Shown here: one piece after another, positions 34,287 through 43,236 of the stretch | How the letters are laid out: each line of letters opens with the position of its first letter | Numbering within the stretch: position 1 is the first letter of the stretch | Assembly (NCBI RefSeq): GCF_009208735.1 | Contig: NZ_WFLJ01000002.1 | Coordinates: 310,001-374,000 of the forward strand | Direction of reading: 5' to 3' | Length of the DNA: 64,000 bases | DNA from: Janthinobacterium rivuli | GTDB taxonomy: Bacteria > Pseudomonadota > Gammaproteobacteria > Burkholderiales > Burkholderiaceae_D | Translations under genes and position numbers: made by a program | The notes under the pieces: model-generated | What the model was told of the DNA's origin: nothing | Databases searched by the model: none | The model's input: the letters and a program-made list of their open reading frames with translations, nothing else

Positions 34287-35948
34287 CTACAGCGCCTGTA
34301 AATCTTCCCCACGCATGCCCACCAGCAAGGCGCGCCCATCGGGCAGCACGCGGAACTCGCCGTAACGGGCCTTTTCCCAGCGCGCCGCCTCGCCCTCCTT
34401 GAAGAACCAGGCATCGCTGACCAGCACCCAGTTGCCATCTTTCGGCGTCAGCTCGAGCAGGAATTCGCCGGGCGCCAGCGCTTCCTTGGTGTAGGGGCGC
34501 AGCAATTCCGCCACGCCGCGCGCATCGCGCCTGGCCACCACGAGGGGCCGGCCGGGCGCCCTCTCCACGCTGGCCAGGGTGGACAGGACGCCCAGGTTGA
34601 CGAAATTGAGGCGCATGTAATCGCCCTGCATCAGCGAGCGGGGATCGACGGGTTCCAGCGCCACGAAGATGGCGTCGCCCTTGGCGATCAGCTGCTCTTT
34701 TTGCCAGATGCCGACATTGGCCACCAGCAGCACCAGCAGCAAGCCCGTCAGCACGCCCAGGCGGACATGGCGGCCCTGGGCGGGCCCGCCCGAGGGTTTG
34801 CTTTCCACCAGGTGCAGCACGGCGCCGCGCGTGGCCAGCCACGACAGGGCGCACAGCACGGCGCCGGCCGCGGCCAGCAGCGCCGCCTTGCTGGCCAGCG
34901 GCCAGGTCAGCTGGTAATAGAAACTGCCGAGTATCCACGCGGCCGCCAGCGCGGCCGCCACGGCCACGCGCGAACGCCCGCTCGTCAAACAATACGCGAG
35001 GATCAACAGCACGGGACCGAGCGCCGGCATGCACCACGCCAGCATGATCAGCACCAGCGCCACGCCGATGGCGGGCAACTGGCGCAACGCCGGCCAGCGC
35101 CATCCCGTCCAGGCGGCGGCGGCCGTGGCCAGCACGAGCGACACCCCGTTCAAGGCCTGCGCATACCAGGCAGCGCCCTGGTGCCTGGTCACTTCACGCG
35201 CCACTTCGCCCGTAAAGCCACCACCCACGACACCGCCCAGCATGAAGGTCATGCCGGACCAGAAGACCAGCCCCAGCAAGATTGCCAGGACCCAGCCCGT
35301 CGACAGCGATTCCAGGAAGGCGGCGACGGGCGCGCCGCGGCCGTCGTTGAAGGCCTGTTTCTGCAACCAATGCACGCCCAGCCACAGCGCCAGGGCCAGC
35401 ATCCAGGCGAAATACAGCTGCATGGGGTCGTTCTCGAAAATCCAGTCGCGCGTGCTGTCGACGATGCCCAGCCCCAGCAAGCCGCAGGCGACCAGGCCCA
35501 ACAGCACGCGCAGCCAGTCGCGCGGCAAGGCGGCGGCCACCACCAGGCACGCCAGGCACAGCAGCAGCGACGCCGTCTGCGTGGAACAGTCGCGGTACAG
35601 CGCATAACCGAGCAAAGCGCCGCCCACCAGCAGGCAGGGCAAGGCCATTTGCTCGAGAAACAGCGCCACGCCGCGCTTGCGGATCAGCAGCACGGCCGCC
35701 AGCAGCACGATGGCGGCCACGATATACGCGCCGGGGCCGCTGCGTATGACACTGTCCAGGGCCGCGCCCAGCGCAAGCATCAGCGGAATGGCGGCCAGCC
35801 AGGCGCCGAAGGCCGTCATCAGCACCAGCGGCCACGGCCGTACATCCTGCACGGGACGGGCGGCGCCGGGCGGCAACAGGCCGGCGCGCGTGGCGTCGTC
35901 GATCAGGGTGGCGAGCGCATCGGCTCGTTGACGATGAATATTGTTCAT
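34287..35948 (-). CDS. DUF4401 membrane protein with C-terminal GDYXXLXY domain
   Basis: A 553-residue protein. A polytopic part with about a dozen hydrophobic segments (residues 40-380, DUF4401 type) is followed by a last membrane segment (GVLTGLLLVLLVANVGIW) and a periplasmic domain with the motif GDYMRLNF of the GDYXXLXY family and WVLVSDAWFFKEGEAARW. Elsewhere these two units can be separate genes, so this is a natural fusion. Function unknown. The ATG at 35948 overlaps the DUF2157 stop codon (ATGA), which decides the start. Confidence 0.82.
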   Translation of the reverse strand: MNNIHRQRADALATLIDDATRAGLLPPGAARPVQDVRPWPLVLMTAFGAWLAAIPLMLALGAALDSVIRSGPGAYIVAAIVLLAAVLLIRKRGVALFLEQMALPCLLVGGALLGYALYRDCSTQTASLLLCLACLVVAAALPRDWLRVLLGLVACGLLGLGIVDSTRDWIFENDPMQLYFAWMLALALWLGVHWLQKQAFNDGRGAPVAAFLESLSTGWVLAILLGLVFWSGMTFMLGGVVGGGFTGEVAREVTRHQGAAWYAQALNGVSLVLATAAAAWTGWRWPALRQLPAIGVALVLIMLAWCMPALGPVLLILAYCLTSGRSRVAVAAALAAAWILGSFYYQLTWPLASKAALLAAAGAVLCALSWLATRGAVLHLVESKPSGGPAQGRHVRLGVLTGLLLVLLVANVGIWQKEQLIAKGDAIFVALEPVDPRSLMQGDYMRLNFVNLGVLSTLASVERAPGRPLVVARRDARGVAELLRPYTKEALAPGEFLLELTPKDGNWVLVSDAWFFKEGEAARWEKARYGEFRVLPDGRALLVGMRGEDLQAL

Positions 35949-36904
35949 GCCGTCTCCCGGCGCGTGCGCCACAGAATGCCTTTCACGGTCAGCGCCAGCA
36001 GCGCGGCGGCCAGCAAGCCCAGCATGACCAGCTTGTCGAGACCACTGGCACCGTCGCTCAGCAGCATGCGCATCAGGCCAGCCACCAGCAAGAGATTCAG
36101 GCCCAGCGCGACGACGCTCAGGCCGAACACGTCAAAGTAGCGGCGCGTGGACAGCAGGATACCGGCGACGGCCAGCAAGCCCAGTCCGGCCCAGTACGGC
36201 GATGCGACCTTATCGCCGAACAGGCCGCTGACAGCCGTGCCCGCGATGATGTAGGTGGCGAGTAGCAGGCCCAGGCGCAAGGCCCAGCTCCCCGCGCCCG
36301 TCCAGCGCGCCAGCAGGGGCGAGACGAATACGCACGCGGCCAGCACGACCAGCCAGCCGATGAGGAAAATGGACAGAGCGCTAGAATCGACGCGCCAGCT
36401 GTGGTGCGCCTGGGCCCGCATCCAGAGGACGGCGGCGGTAGCCAGCACCAGCATCCACGGCGTCCACAGCACGTCGCTGCGCGCCACCAGGCACAGGGGC
36501 AAGGCCAGCGCAGCCCACAGGGCGAACAGCTGCCACGGATCGGCGCCCGTCTGGTAGGTCTGGCCGAAATACGCGAACAGGCCGCCGATGGCCAGCAAGG
36601 CCAGCAACAGCAAAGGCACGCGCGCCCTGGGCACGGCGAACGCGCCCACGCAGGCGGCGGCGAACACCCCTTGCAGCAGGGCAAAGCGGCCCATGCGCCC
36701 CAGGTCTTCCCAGTTGGCGGCGACCCAGCAGATCAAGCCCATGCCCAGCAGCGCGGCACCGAGCACGGCCACGCCGCGCGGCAGCCAGTAGGCCAGGCGC
36801 GCCGGTTCGCGCTGGAAGCCAGCCACTTCCTGCAATTGCCGGGTTTGTTGGGCATCGAGCGCATGGGCCGAGGCGAGTTGGTACACGGCGAGGCGTAAAT
36901 CCAT
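35945..36904 (-). CDS. DUF2157 membrane protein
   Basis: A 319-residue polytopic inner-membrane protein with about ten hydrophobic segments. The N-terminal cytoplasmic helix (VYQLASAHALDAQQTRQLQEVAGF) and the following LGAALLGMGLICWVAANWEDLG are typical of DUF2157. It is co-translated with the DUF4401/GDYXXLXY gene; the two families recur together in many bacteria, so they may form one membrane complex. The role is unknown. Confidence 0.85.
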   Translation of the reverse strand: MDLRLAVYQLASAHALDAQQTRQLQEVAGFQREPARLAYWLPRGVAVLGAALLGMGLICWVAANWEDLGRMGRFALLQGVFAAACVGAFAVPRARVPLLLLALLAIGGLFAYFGQTYQTGADPWQLFALWAALALPLCLVARSDVLWTPWMLVLATAAVLWMRAQAHHSWRVDSSALSIFLIGWLVVLAACVFVSPLLARWTGAGSWALRLGLLLATYIIAGTAVSGLFGDKVASPYWAGLGLLAVAGILLSTRRYFDVFGLSVVALGLNLLLVAGLMRMLLSDGASGLDKLVMLGLLAAALLALTVKGILWRTRRETA

Positions 36905-36939
36905 CGTCTGCTTTCAGGTTGATTGGTAGTAGGAAAGCG

Positions 36940-37230
36940 TCAGCGCTCGACGCTCACGCCGCGCCAGAAGGCGACGTGGCCGGCAATTTCTTTGGCGGCA
37001 TCCTTGGGCTGGGGGTAGACCCAGGCCGCGTTGGCATTGACGGCGCCATCGACGACGAGGTCGTAATAGCTGGCCGTGCCCTTCCACGGGCAGACGCTTG
37101 TATGGCTGCTGGGACGCAGGCAGGCCTGCGTCACTGTAGCTAAAGGAAAATACACATTGTTTTCAACGACTTGCACCTGCGCATCGGTGGCTTGCGCGAT
37201 GACGGCGCCATTCCAGCGGGCTATTGGCAT
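36940..37230 (-). CDS. DUF427 domain-containing protein
   Basis: A 96-residue soluble protein. ARWNGAVIA, VENNVYFPLA, TSVCPWKGTASYYDLVVDG and AAWVYPQPKDAAKEIAGHVAFW are the core of DUF427, a small beta-barrel family with proposed but unsettled roles. The conserved CPWKG stretch is intact. It is a single gene, 70 bp from the DsbA-like gene. Confidence 0.92.
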   Translation of the reverse strand: MPIARWNGAVIAQATDAQVQVVENNVYFPLATVTQACLRPSSHTSVCPWKGTASYYDLVVDGAVNANAAWVYPQPKDAAKEIAGHVAFWRGVSVER

Positions 37231-37300
37231 TTGGCTATCCTCCTTCTGCGCCGAGTGTAGCCGAAAATGCCCGCCATGGCGCGCGCCATTGGCACCTGGC

Positions 37301-37972
37301 TTAAGCGCCGCTGATGATCTGGCGCAAGGCTTGCTCGAACACTTCGGGCGGCTGGCCGCCGGAAATCAGGTGGCGCTCGTTGATGATGACGGCAGGCACC
37401 GAGTTGATGCCGTTCTGCTGGTAGAAACGCTCTTGCGCGCGCACCTCGTCCGCATAGGCGTTCGATGCCAGCACCTCGGCCGCCTTCACGGGGTCGAGGG
37501 CGACCTTGCCGGCCACGGCCAGCAAGACCGCGTGCGAGGACGGATCCTGGCCTTGCGTGAAATACGCATCGAACAGCGCCATCTTGAGTTCCTTCTGGCG
37601 CCCTTCCAGCGCGGCCCAGTGCAGCAGACGGTGCGCATCAAACGTGTTGTAGATGCGGCCGCGCTTGTCCATGGCGAAGGTAAAGCCCAGCTGCTCGCCG
37701 CGCGCGCGGATCGCTTCGCGCGACTGCGCCATCTGTTCCGGCGTGGAACCGTACTTGCGGGCGATGTGTTCGCCGACATCCTCGCCTTCAGGCGGCATAT
37801 TCGCGTTCAGTTCGAAGGGCTGGAAGTGGATCTCGGCCTGGACCGTGTCTTGCAGCTTGTCCAGTGCCTGTTCCAGCGATTTCAGGCCGACCACGCACCA
37901 GGGGCAGGAAACGTCGGAAACGAAATCGATACGGACGGGAACGGGTGTGGCGGAGGAGGTGGGGACAGTCAT
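37301..37972 (-). CDS. DsbA-family oxidoreductase of the FrnE type
   Basis: A 223-residue thioredoxin-fold protein with an inserted helical domain. The redox motif CPWC lies at about 20-23 in DFVSDVSCPWCVVG. The pattern NTFDAHRLLHWAALEGRQKELK and GINSVPAVIINERHLISGGQPPEVFEQAL (cis-Pro loop SVPAV) fits the FrnE/2-hydroxychromene isomerase-like branch. No signal peptide is present, so it works in the cytoplasm. The substrate is unknown. Confidence 0.9.
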   Translation of the reverse strand: MTVPTSSATPVPVRIDFVSDVSCPWCVVGLKSLEQALDKLQDTVQAEIHFQPFELNANMPPEGEDVGEHIARKYGSTPEQMAQSREAIRARGEQLGFTFAMDKRGRIYNTFDAHRLLHWAALEGRQKELKMALFDAYFTQGQDPSSHAVLLAVAGKVALDPVKAAEVLASNAYADEVRAQERFYQQNGINSVPAVIINERHLISGGQPPEVFEQALRQIISGA

Positions 37973-38062
37973 GGTGGGCAGCCTTTGCGCGAGTCGGTGG
38001 CGGCCGCACCGCGCGGCGCCGCAAGCACAGCATATGCGTGCGGGCCGCGGGAAATCAAGCGC

Positions 38063-38707
38063 TTACTTCTTCTTGACGGGCGCCTTGGCCCCATCCTTCT
38101 TGCCGCCGATCTTGCTTTCTTTGCCAGAGAGCAAGTTAGCGATGTTCTGGCTGTGGCGGTAAGCGAGCAGCACGCTCATGACGATGACGGCCAGCAAGAT
38201 CGGGTCGACGCCGAACAGCAAGCCATAGTAAAACGGCGCGAACAGGGCCGCCACCAGGGCCGCCAGCGAGGAATAGCGGAAGGCATAGGCGATGATCAGC
38301 CAGGTGGCCAGTGTCGCCAGGCCCAGCCAGGGATTAATGCCCAGCAGCACGCCGAGCGCCGTCGCCACGCCCTTGCCGCCGACGAAGCGGAAGAACACGG
38401 GCCACAAATGGCCGAGGAAGACGGCGATGGCGACGAGGGCCACGGCCGTGTCGCCCACACCGAGGGCGCTGGCAAAGTGGTCGGCCAGGAACACGGCCAA
38501 CCAGCCTTTGGCGCCATCGCCCAGCAGGGTCATGATGGCCGCGCCCTTGTTGCCGCTGCGCAGCACGTTGGTGGCGCCCGGATTTTTCGAGCCATAGGTG
38601 CGCGGATCGGCAATGCCGTAGACCTTGCTCATCACCACGGCAAACGATATCGAGCCGAGCAAGTAAGCGGCCACTGTCATCGCCACGGTTGTCATTACTG
38701 GATTCAT
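38063..38707 (-). CDS. plsY: Acyl-phosphate:glycerol-3-phosphate acyltransferase PlsY
   Basis: A 214-residue inner-membrane enzyme that makes lysophosphatidate from acyl phosphate and glycerol 3-phosphate, the first acylation of phospholipid synthesis. The conserved loops are [12 protein letters not shown]..., [40 protein letters not shown] and the last cytoplasmic loop ([19 protein letters not shown]). The C-terminus is Lys-rich. A short GC hairpin (38771-38795) lies between it and ybaK. Confidence 0.94.
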   Translation of the reverse strand: MNPVMTTVAMTVAAYLLGSISFAVVMSKVYGIADPRTYGSKNPGATNVLRSGNKGAAIMTLLGDGAKGWLAVFLADHFASALGVGDTAVALVAIAVFLGHLWPVFFRFVGGKGVATALGVLLGINPWLGLATLATWLIIAYAFRYSSLAALVAALFAPFYYGLLFGVDPILLAVIVMSVLLAYRHSQNIANLLSGKESKIGGKKDGAKAPVKKK

Positions 38708-38816
38708 TTCTTCCCTTTATTGTGTTTATTGCATCAGCATCGAGGCTGGCGCAGCAGAATATACACCAGCGCCCCGCCTACGGACAGGGCGGGGCCAGGT
38801 TTTCTTCATCGGACAC

Positions 38817-39308
38817 TTAATCCTGCAGGGCGCACTGCACCGGCTTGGCGTTCAGTAAATCGAGCAGCACCTGCGGCGCCAGCGAGACGAGAAAACCGCG
38901 TCGCCCGCCATTGATGTAGATGCGCGGCAATTCCAGGATGGACTGCTCCACGTACACGGGCATGGCCTTCTTCGTGCCGAAGGGCGACGTGCCGCCGATC
39001 ATGTAGCCAGAATGGCGCTGCGCCACTTCGGGCTTGCACGGCTCGACGGACTTGCAGCCGATGCCGCGCGCCAGGTTCTTGGTCGACACCTTGCAATCAC
39101 CATGCATGAGCACGATCAACGGCTTGGCCGCCTCGTCCTGCATCACCAGGGTCTTGATCACCGCGTGCTCGGGCACGTTCAGCTCGCGCGCCGAGACGCT
39201 GGTGCCGCCATGCTCCTCGTACGGATACGGGTGCTCGTCGAAGGAAACGTGATGCTTGCGCAGCAACTGCGTCGCCTGGGTTTCGGAAATATGCTCTTTT
39301 TTAGCCAT
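38817..39308 (-). CDS. ybaK: Cys-tRNA(Pro) deacylase YbaK
   Basis: A 163-residue editing enzyme that removes cysteine mischarged on tRNA-Pro in trans. The family blocks are VIKTLVMQDEAAKPLIVLMHGDCKVS with the catalytic Lys (KT), HSGYMIGGTSPFGTKKAMPVYVEQSI and YINGGRRGFLVSLAP. It diverges from the endonuclease/phosphatase gene. Confidence 0.94.
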   Translation of the reverse strand: MAKKEHISETQATQLLRKHHVSFDEHPYPYEEHGGTSVSARELNVPEHAVIKTLVMQDEAAKPLIVLMHGDCKVSTKNLARGIGCKSVEPCKPEVAQRHSGYMIGGTSPFGTKKAMPVYVEQSILELPRIYINGGRRGFLVSLAPQVLLDLLNAKPVQCALQD

Positions 39309-39345
39309 GCGTGATACGCTGATCGTTCAGTGAGGAGTGCTAATT

Positions 39346-40308
39346 ATGCAGCAAGAAATCCGCTTTGCCACATTCAATGTCTGCAACCTGGCTCCCGCCG
39401 GGGCGAAATTGTATGACAACCTGGAACCGTTGAGCCCGGCGCAATACGAAGCCAAGGCGGAATGGACGGCGCGGCAAATCGACCTGCTCGACGCCGACGT
39501 GATCGCTTTCCAGGAAATTTTCTCGCAAGCAGCCCTGCGCGACGTGCTGTCGCGCACGCGCCATTACCACGCGGCCACCCTGGCCGGCCACGATGCGGTC
39601 GATGCCGCCGGACGCATGCTGCCCACGGTGGCGCTCGTGTCGCGCCTGCCGCTGGCCGGCGCCGGTGTTGCCTGGGCGAACTTCCCCGCCGGCGTGAGCG
39701 TGCCTGCCGACGACAATGCCGACCGCTTCGCCCGCGCACCGCTGCATGTGCAGGTCATCTTGCCTGGTGGACAACTCACCGATGTCGTCGTCGTGCATTT
39801 GAAATCGCGCCGGCCCGACTACCGCCATGGCGACGGCAACGATGCGGCCGCCTACGCGCTGGCCAACCTGCGCTCGCTGCAGCGGCGCGGCGCGGAAGCC
39901 GTCGCCCTGCGCGTGCTGGCAAGCGAACTGGGCCACAGCGGCCGTCCGCGCATCGTGCTGGGCGACTTCAACGACATCGCCAATGCCGTCACGACGGCCA
40001 TCGTCATGGGGGCGGGCGCGCCGTGTGTAGCGGGCATGGAAATGCGCGCGCGCCTGTACGACGCCAACGCCATCCAGCTGCGCCAGGATGCCTTGCGCCA
40101 CGTGGGCTACACGAATATCCACGACAACGCCTACATGACGATCGACCACATTCTCGTGTCCGAGCATTTTCATCCCGCCTCGCCGCGCGCCATCGGCGTG
40201 CTGCAGGAGGTGACTTATCTCAACGACCATTTGCTGCTGGGTCTGCCGCACGCCTCCGATCATGGCCAGGTGCTGGCCCGCATCAAGCTGCTGGGAAACA
40301 TTGATTAG
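39346..40308 (+). CDS. Endonuclease/exonuclease/phosphatase-family protein
   Basis: A 320-residue soluble protein of the DNase I-like fold. Metal and catalytic residues are in FATFNVCNL (Asn), DADVIAFQEIF (Glu), VVVVHLKSRRPD (His), IVLGDFNDIAN (Asp, Asn), IDHILVS (Asp, His) and SDHGQVLA (Asp-His). It has no signal peptide. Substrates in this family range from DNA to phospholipids and nucleotides, so no specific activity is claimed. The ATG at 39346 is preceded by GAGGAG at the correct distance. Its stop overlaps the end of the GGDEF-EAL gene on the other strand by four bases. Confidence 0.86.
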   Translation: MQQEIRFATFNVCNLAPAGAKLYDNLEPLSPAQYEAKAEWTARQIDLLDADVIAFQEIFSQAALRDVLSRTRHYHAATLAGHDAVDAAGRMLPTVALVSRLPLAGAGVAWANFPAGVSVPADDNADRFARAPLHVQVILPGGQLTDVVVVHLKSRRPDYRHGDGNDAAAYALANLRSLQRRGAEAVALRVLASELGHSGRPRIVLGDFNDIANAVTTAIVMGAGAPCVAGMEMRARLYDANAIQLRQDALRHVGYTNIHDNAYMTIDHILVSEHFHPASPRAIGVLQEVTYLNDHLLLGLPHASDHGQVLARIKLLGNID

Positions 40309-42839
40309 TTCAATAACGCCGCCAGCGCGCTGTCCTCGACTTGCACGCTGGCATAGCGTCCCTGGTATTGCTGGCAACCCTGGCCCCGCAGATAGGCCAG
40401 CTGCTGCGCCGTTTCCACGCCTTCGGCAATCACCGTCAATCGCAGCTCGCGCGCCATGGCGATGATGGTGGCGGCGACGGCCGTGTCGGACTCGCCTGCC
40501 GCGCCATCCGCCGTGGCGGGCAGGAACGATGGGTCGATCTTCAGCTTGTCCACCGGGTAGTGGCGCAGATTGGCCAGGCGCGAATAGCCGGTGCCAAAGT
40601 CGTCGATGGCCAGCCTGGCGCCCAGCGCCCGCAGCTGCGCCAGCACGCCGGCCAGGCGCGCGCCGCCCTTCATCAGCAAGGACTCCGTCACTTCCAGTTC
40701 CAGGCAACCGGCGGGCAGGCCCGACACGGCCAGCGCCTCTTGCACGCTGAGCAATAAATTATTGTGCAGGCATTGCGCCGGCGACAGATTCACGGCCACG
40801 CGCCAGTCCTGGCCCGCATCGTGCCAGGCGCGCGCGCGTCGGCACGCTTGCTGCAGCACCCAGTTGCCAATCGATACCATCAAGCCGCACTCCTCGGCCA
40901 CGGCGATGAAGCGCTCGGGCGGCAGCAGGCCCAGTTGCGGGTGGCGCCAGCGCAACAGCGCTTCGGCGCCGACGATCTGCCCGCTGACGACCTCGAGCGC
41001 GGGCTGGAATTCCAGCACGAACTCATCGCGCCCCAGCGCTTCGCGCAAGCCTTGCTCCAGGCTGGCCCGTTCGACGATTTGCGCATTCATCTCGGCATTG
41101 AAAAACTGGAAATTGTTGCGCCCGTTTTCCTTGGCGTGGTACATGGCGACGTCGGCGTTGTGCACGAGCGCATCGATGCTGTCGCCGTCGCTGGGAAAGA
41201 TGGCCACGCCAATCGAGGTCGACACCTGCAATTCGTATTCGCCCAGCTGATAGGGCTGCGTGACGGCATGCAGCAGGCTGGACGCCACATGGGCCACCTG
41301 GTCGATGCCGCCCACCTCGGCCAGGATGATGACGAACTCGTCGCCGCCATGGCGGCTGACCGTGTCGACGCCGCGCACGCAGCGCACCAGGCGCCGCGCC
41401 ACTTCCTTGAGCAGCAAATCGCCCACGTGATGGCCCATGCTGTCGTTGATGTGCTTAAAGTGGTCGAGGTCCAGGTACAGGATGGCCAGCATGCTCAGCT
41501 TGCGCCGCGCGGCCGCCAGGGCCAGCGACAGCCGGTCCAGCAGCAGCACGCGGTTCGGCAAGTCGGTGAGGAAATCATGTTCGGCCAGGTGGCGCGTGTG
41601 CTCCTCGTTCTTCTTGCGCTCGCTGATATCGCTGAGGATGGCCAGGTAATTGCTCAATTGCCCCTGCAGGTCGCGGATGGCCGTCAGCGACAGCCAGGCC
41701 GGGTAGCGCCCGCCCGCCTTGCGCTGCCCCACGATATCGCCTTGCCAATAGCCGTTCGCATCGACCTCGTCCCACACGTGGTCGAAGAAGGCCGGCGCGT
41801 CCGGCTCCACGCCGTGCAGGACGAAAGGCTTGCCCAGCATGTCGTCCAGGCTGTAGCCGCTGATCTCGCTGTACGCGGGATTCATGCTGACGACGCGCTG
41901 CTGCGGGTCCAGCACGACGATGGCGACGCTGGCATGCTCGATGACCTTGACCGCCAGGTACAGGGAACGCTCGGCCAGTTTGCGCGAGGAAATGTCGCGG
42001 ATCACGGCGTAAAACAGATAGGTATGGTCGAGCGTGACGGAAGTGAGCAGCACTTCGCCCCAGAACAGCTCGCCCGCGCACGTCTGATAGCGCCACTCGT
42101 AGCGGCAGTTGCCATCGGCGTGGGCCTGCGCCGCCAGTTGCGTGCCGCGCAACGCGGACAAGGCGCCATCGGGCTGGCGCAACGGTGAAAAGTCGCTGAG
42201 ACGGCGCCCCAACAGGCGTTGCCGGTCTTCGCATTGAAACAGGGCAATGGCGGCCGGATTCGCTTCGGCGATATGCTCGTCGCGCAGCAGCACGATGGCG
42301 TCGGCCGATTTCTCGTACAGCTGGCGGAAATTGTCACCCATCAGCAACAAGGCGCCCTGCGCCGCGCCATCCTGGCCACTGGCCGTGATGTCGACATCGA
42401 TGCACACCACTTGCCGCACGCGGCCGGACTGAATGACAGGAAACACGGTGGAACAGATGCAACGCGGCGCGGCCCCATCGGCGTCCAGCTTCCACAGGCG
42501 CATGCCGCGCGCCTTGCCGCTGTCCCACACGGCCGCCAAGTCGCCGGCAACCTCCTCGGCCACGGTGGCGGTGTCTGGCAGCGCGGCGGCCACCGTGGCC
42601 CATGGCTGGCCCAGCGCCAGCTCGGCCGTCACGCCATACAGGCGCGCCGCGCCCAGGCTCCAGTAGCGCACGATGCCGTCGCGGTCGATGCCGCGCACGG
42701 CCAGGCCCGGCGCCTGCTCGACGGCGGCGACGATGATGGACAGCAAATCGAGCGCCTTGGCGGCCGGCCCCGCCTGGGGTTCGGCCGCGGCCAGCAAACG
42801 GCCCGGCGACGGGGCGGCTCCGGCAATCCGATCAGACAT
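40305..42839 (-). CDS. PAS-PAS-PAS-GGDEF-EAL cyclic-di-GMP signalling protein
   Basis: An 844-residue cytoplasmic protein. Three PAS-type sensor domains fill about 30-155, 165-290 and 298-415. The GGDEF domain follows (about 420-580, motif HGGDEF intact), then the EAL domain (about 595-835, GAEALLRW, INLSP-like VNLSPAQC, IDDFGTGYSRL, KLKIDPSF). The last EAL helix is unusual: the usual GxxGQGYLF ending reads GCQQYQGRYAS. It may both make and break c-di-GMP; which activity dominates cannot be read. The ATG at 42839 gives a normal N-terminal helix; the frame continues upstream without similarity. Confidence 0.88.
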   Translation of the reverse strand: MSDRIAGAAPSPGRLLAAAEPQAGPAAKALDLLSIIVAAVEQAPGLAVRGIDRDGIVRYWSLGAARLYGVTAELALGQPWATVAAALPDTATVAEEVAGDLAAVWDSGKARGMRLWKLDADGAAPRCICSTVFPVIQSGRVRQVVCIDVDITASGQDGAAQGALLLMGDNFRQLYEKSADAIVLLRDEHIAEANPAAIALFQCEDRQRLLGRRLSDFSPLRQPDGALSALRGTQLAAQAHADGNCRYEWRYQTCAGELFWGEVLLTSVTLDHTYLFYAVIRDISSRKLAERSLYLAVKVIEHASVAIVVLDPQQRVVSMNPAYSEISGYSLDDMLGKPFVLHGVEPDAPAFFDHVWDEVDANGYWQGDIVGQRKAGGRYPAWLSLTAIRDLQGQLSNYLAILSDISERKKNEEHTRHLAEHDFLTDLPNRVLLLDRLSLALAAARRKLSMLAILYLDLDHFKHINDSMGHHVGDLLLKEVARRLVRCVRGVDTVSRHGGDEFVIILAEVGGIDQVAHVASSLLHAVTQPYQLGEYELQVSTSIGVAIFPSDGDSIDALVHNADVAMYHAKENGRNNFQFFNAEMNAQIVERASLEQGLREALGRDEFVLEFQPALEVVSGQIVGAEALLRWRHPQLGLLPPERFIAVAEECGLMVSIGNWVLQQACRRARAWHDAGQDWRVAVNLSPAQCLHNNLLLSVQEALAVSGLPAGCLELEVTESLLMKGGARLAGVLAQLRALGARLAIDDFGTGYSRLANLRHYPVDKLKIDPSFLPATADGAAGESDTAVAATIIAMARELRLTVIAEGVETAQQLAYLRGQGCQQYQGRYASVQVEDSALAALLN

Positions 42840-43236
42840 CAGGCCCCCCGTGACGCGGCCACGCGGCAACCGGCGGGCGTATGACCTGTCCGGTGGCGCA
42901 ACCATCCCGACCATTTTTGCGCGCCGGCGAATCGGCTTCTTGAGCATGCGCAAGCATCGTCACGCGCACGGCGCCGAGGCCGGCAGGGGTCTCCGGTCGC
43001 CGTTTTTTGCATTTCAGCCCCGATTTTGTGCAATCTGTCGCACGGCGATGGCGGCCGGACTTGAATCTTCCTAAAGTGGCAACATGCGCATCGCCGTGAA
43101 CGGCCGCAGCGGCAGGCGTGTTGTCTGCGGCCGCCACGGTGATGCGCTACCCGAATTCCCCCCCGGCCAGCGAAAGGCCGGGTCCGCACCGAGACCTGGC
43201 GCCGAATCCCTGCGCCGCTCCTGACCAAAAAAACCT
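42840..43236. other. Divergent intergenic region with an orphan terminator-like hairpin
   Basis: The 397 bp between the c-di-GMP gene and the RND operon hold a plus-strand hairpin (CGGCG at 42969-42973 with CGCCG at 42998-43002, inner CCGG/CCGG) followed by six T (43003-43008), and a short dyad GTGC-N8-GCAC at 43028-43043. No gene is visible. The promoters of both flanking genes must lie here but none has a clear consensus. Confidence 0.5.
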
